From assembly GCA_900757195.1 (NCBI GenBank), contig CAAEMZ010000030.1, positions 1 through 15,902 on the forward strand: a stretch of 15,902 nucleotides of DNA. The letters are read 5' to 3'. Below, piece after piece: positions 15,323 to 15,902 of the stretch. The DNA is from Lachnospiraceae bacterium (lineage in GTDB: Bacteria; Bacillota; Clostridia; Lachnospirales; Lachnospiraceae). Below the pieces are notes generated by a model that was not told the origin of the DNA, did no database searches, and saw nothing but the letters and a program-made list of their open reading frames with translations. Numbering within the stretch: the stretch's first letter is position 1; the number at the start of each line of letters is the position of its first letter. The position numbers and the translations under genes were made by a program.

Positions 15323-15866
15323 ATATGATTACCAACTTTCCCCAGTTTCCACTGGTTCTTTTTATATCAAACAGTTCCGTCCCAGGCATGCTTTTCGGTG
15401 CAACCAGACGCAGCTTCTTTCCTGATTTTATATAAAGAAAAGCATCTATGGCTTCGGGATGTCTGTGGATATTCATCGGATTCATGATTCCGGCATGCCG
15501 GGACCCGGTCAACTGACTTTTTGGGGCCACATTTCCCACAGCAAACATCAGTCCGCAGAAAAGGATAAATATCGATGCCACGCAGGCCAGGACTGCCGCT
15601 GTTCTGCGCGCAATCCACCGCCGGTATCTCTGCTGGATCTGTGTTTCCTTTTCTTCAATTTTATGATCCAGCTGGCGTGACAGATCCAAAGATTCGTCTT
15701 CGTCCTCCAAAAGACGGATCACTGCCATTACCGTATAATTCACTTCCAGATCATCATAACAGGACGGGCACTGCCGCACATGCTGAATAAAAGCCCGGGC
15801 CGTATCATCATCCATCCGGTCATCAATAAATTGATTAATTAAACTTTGTGCTTCTCTGCAATCCAT
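15315..15866 (-). CDS. Membrane-anchored zf-HC2 (anti-sigma-like) protein
   Basis: A 183-residue single-pass membrane protein. The N-terminus is a putative zinc-finger of the zf-HC2/anti-sigma type: C3, then 25 residues, then H29-x3-C33-x2-C36 (HVRQCPSC). A charged, probably helical stretch (50-85) leads to one membrane segment (about 89-111), and about 70 residues lie outside the cell (ending WGKLVIIYE). In anti-sigma factors this layout holds an ECF sigma factor at the membrane until an external signal arrives. No sigma gene is visible in the 36 bases to the window edge; it may lie just beyond. The ATG at 15866 has AGAGGA about seven bases upstream. The stop overlaps the polA start by eight bases. 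The domain call is firm; the partner and signal are unknown. Confidence 0.85.
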   Translation of the reverse strand: MDCREAQSLINQFIDDRMDDDTARAFIQHVRQCPSCYDDLEVNYTVMAVIRLLEDEDESLDLSRQLDHKIEEKETQIQQRYRRWIARRTAAVLACVASIFILFCGLMFAVGNVAPKSQLTGSRHAGIMNPMNIHRHPEAIDAFLYIKSGKKLRLVAPKSMPGTELFDIKRTSGNWGKLVIIYE

Positions 15867-15902
15867 AAAATATCCTCTGACTTTTTTCTGTATAGTGTAT
15901 AG

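Noticed and set aside
15867..15902. Possible promoter (repeated CTATAC) before the zf-HC2 gene
   Set aside because: Only one hexamer-like element fits in the remaining bases and any -35 or upstream gene is outside the window, so nothing can be supported.

Overview
The window reads as ordinary chromosome of an anaerobic, spore-forming Firmicute, most likely a Lachnospiraceae-type Clostridium relative. The reasons are SpoIVA (spore coat base), a SleB-type cell wall hydrolase with SH3 domains, strong AGGAGG-like ribosome binding sites, intrinsic terminators, moderate GC and the gene order polA-coaE-hydrolase-MBL protein. The family placement is inference from gene content. All twelve genes lie on the minus strand, so transcription runs from high to low coordinates. 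No tRNA, rRNA, CRISPR array, insertion sequence, phage gene or transferred island was seen.

Right end (12068-15866): a membrane-anchored zinc-finger (zf-HC2) anti-sigma-like protein overlaps the start of DNA polymerase I (polA), which is followed by dephospho-CoA kinase (coaE). A 277-bp gap follows. It holds a very good sigma-A promoter preceded by five helically spaced TTTCG boxes, and it drives an exported SH3/SleB-type hydrolase (10606-11790) that ends at a strong terminator.

Middle (6447-10535): a new promoter starts a four-gene run: WalJ/YycJ-like metallo-hydrolase, ACT-domain protein, DUF711/UPF0210 (PFL) protein and aminoacyl-histidine dipeptidase (pepD). It ends at a 20-bp hairpin whose 3' arm is also the ribosome binding site of the next gene, spoIVA. 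spoIVA (4971-6446) is closed by its own 12-bp-stem terminator.

Left end (1-4908): a promoter candidate precedes a tightly packed RNA-metabolism run: RNase HI (rnhA), an RsmF-type 16S rRNA m5C methyltransferase, an RsuA-type 16S pseudouridine synthase, a HAD-IA phosphatase and a YgiQ-family radical SAM protein that runs off the window edge. Several start and stop codons overlap here, which suggests translational coupling.

No obviously new multi-gene system is present. The most unusual points are regulatory: the terminator/ribosome-binding-site hairpin before spoIVA, and the phased TTTCG array before the hydrolase promoter. The conserved ACT + DUF711 pair is the main stretch of unknown biochemistry.
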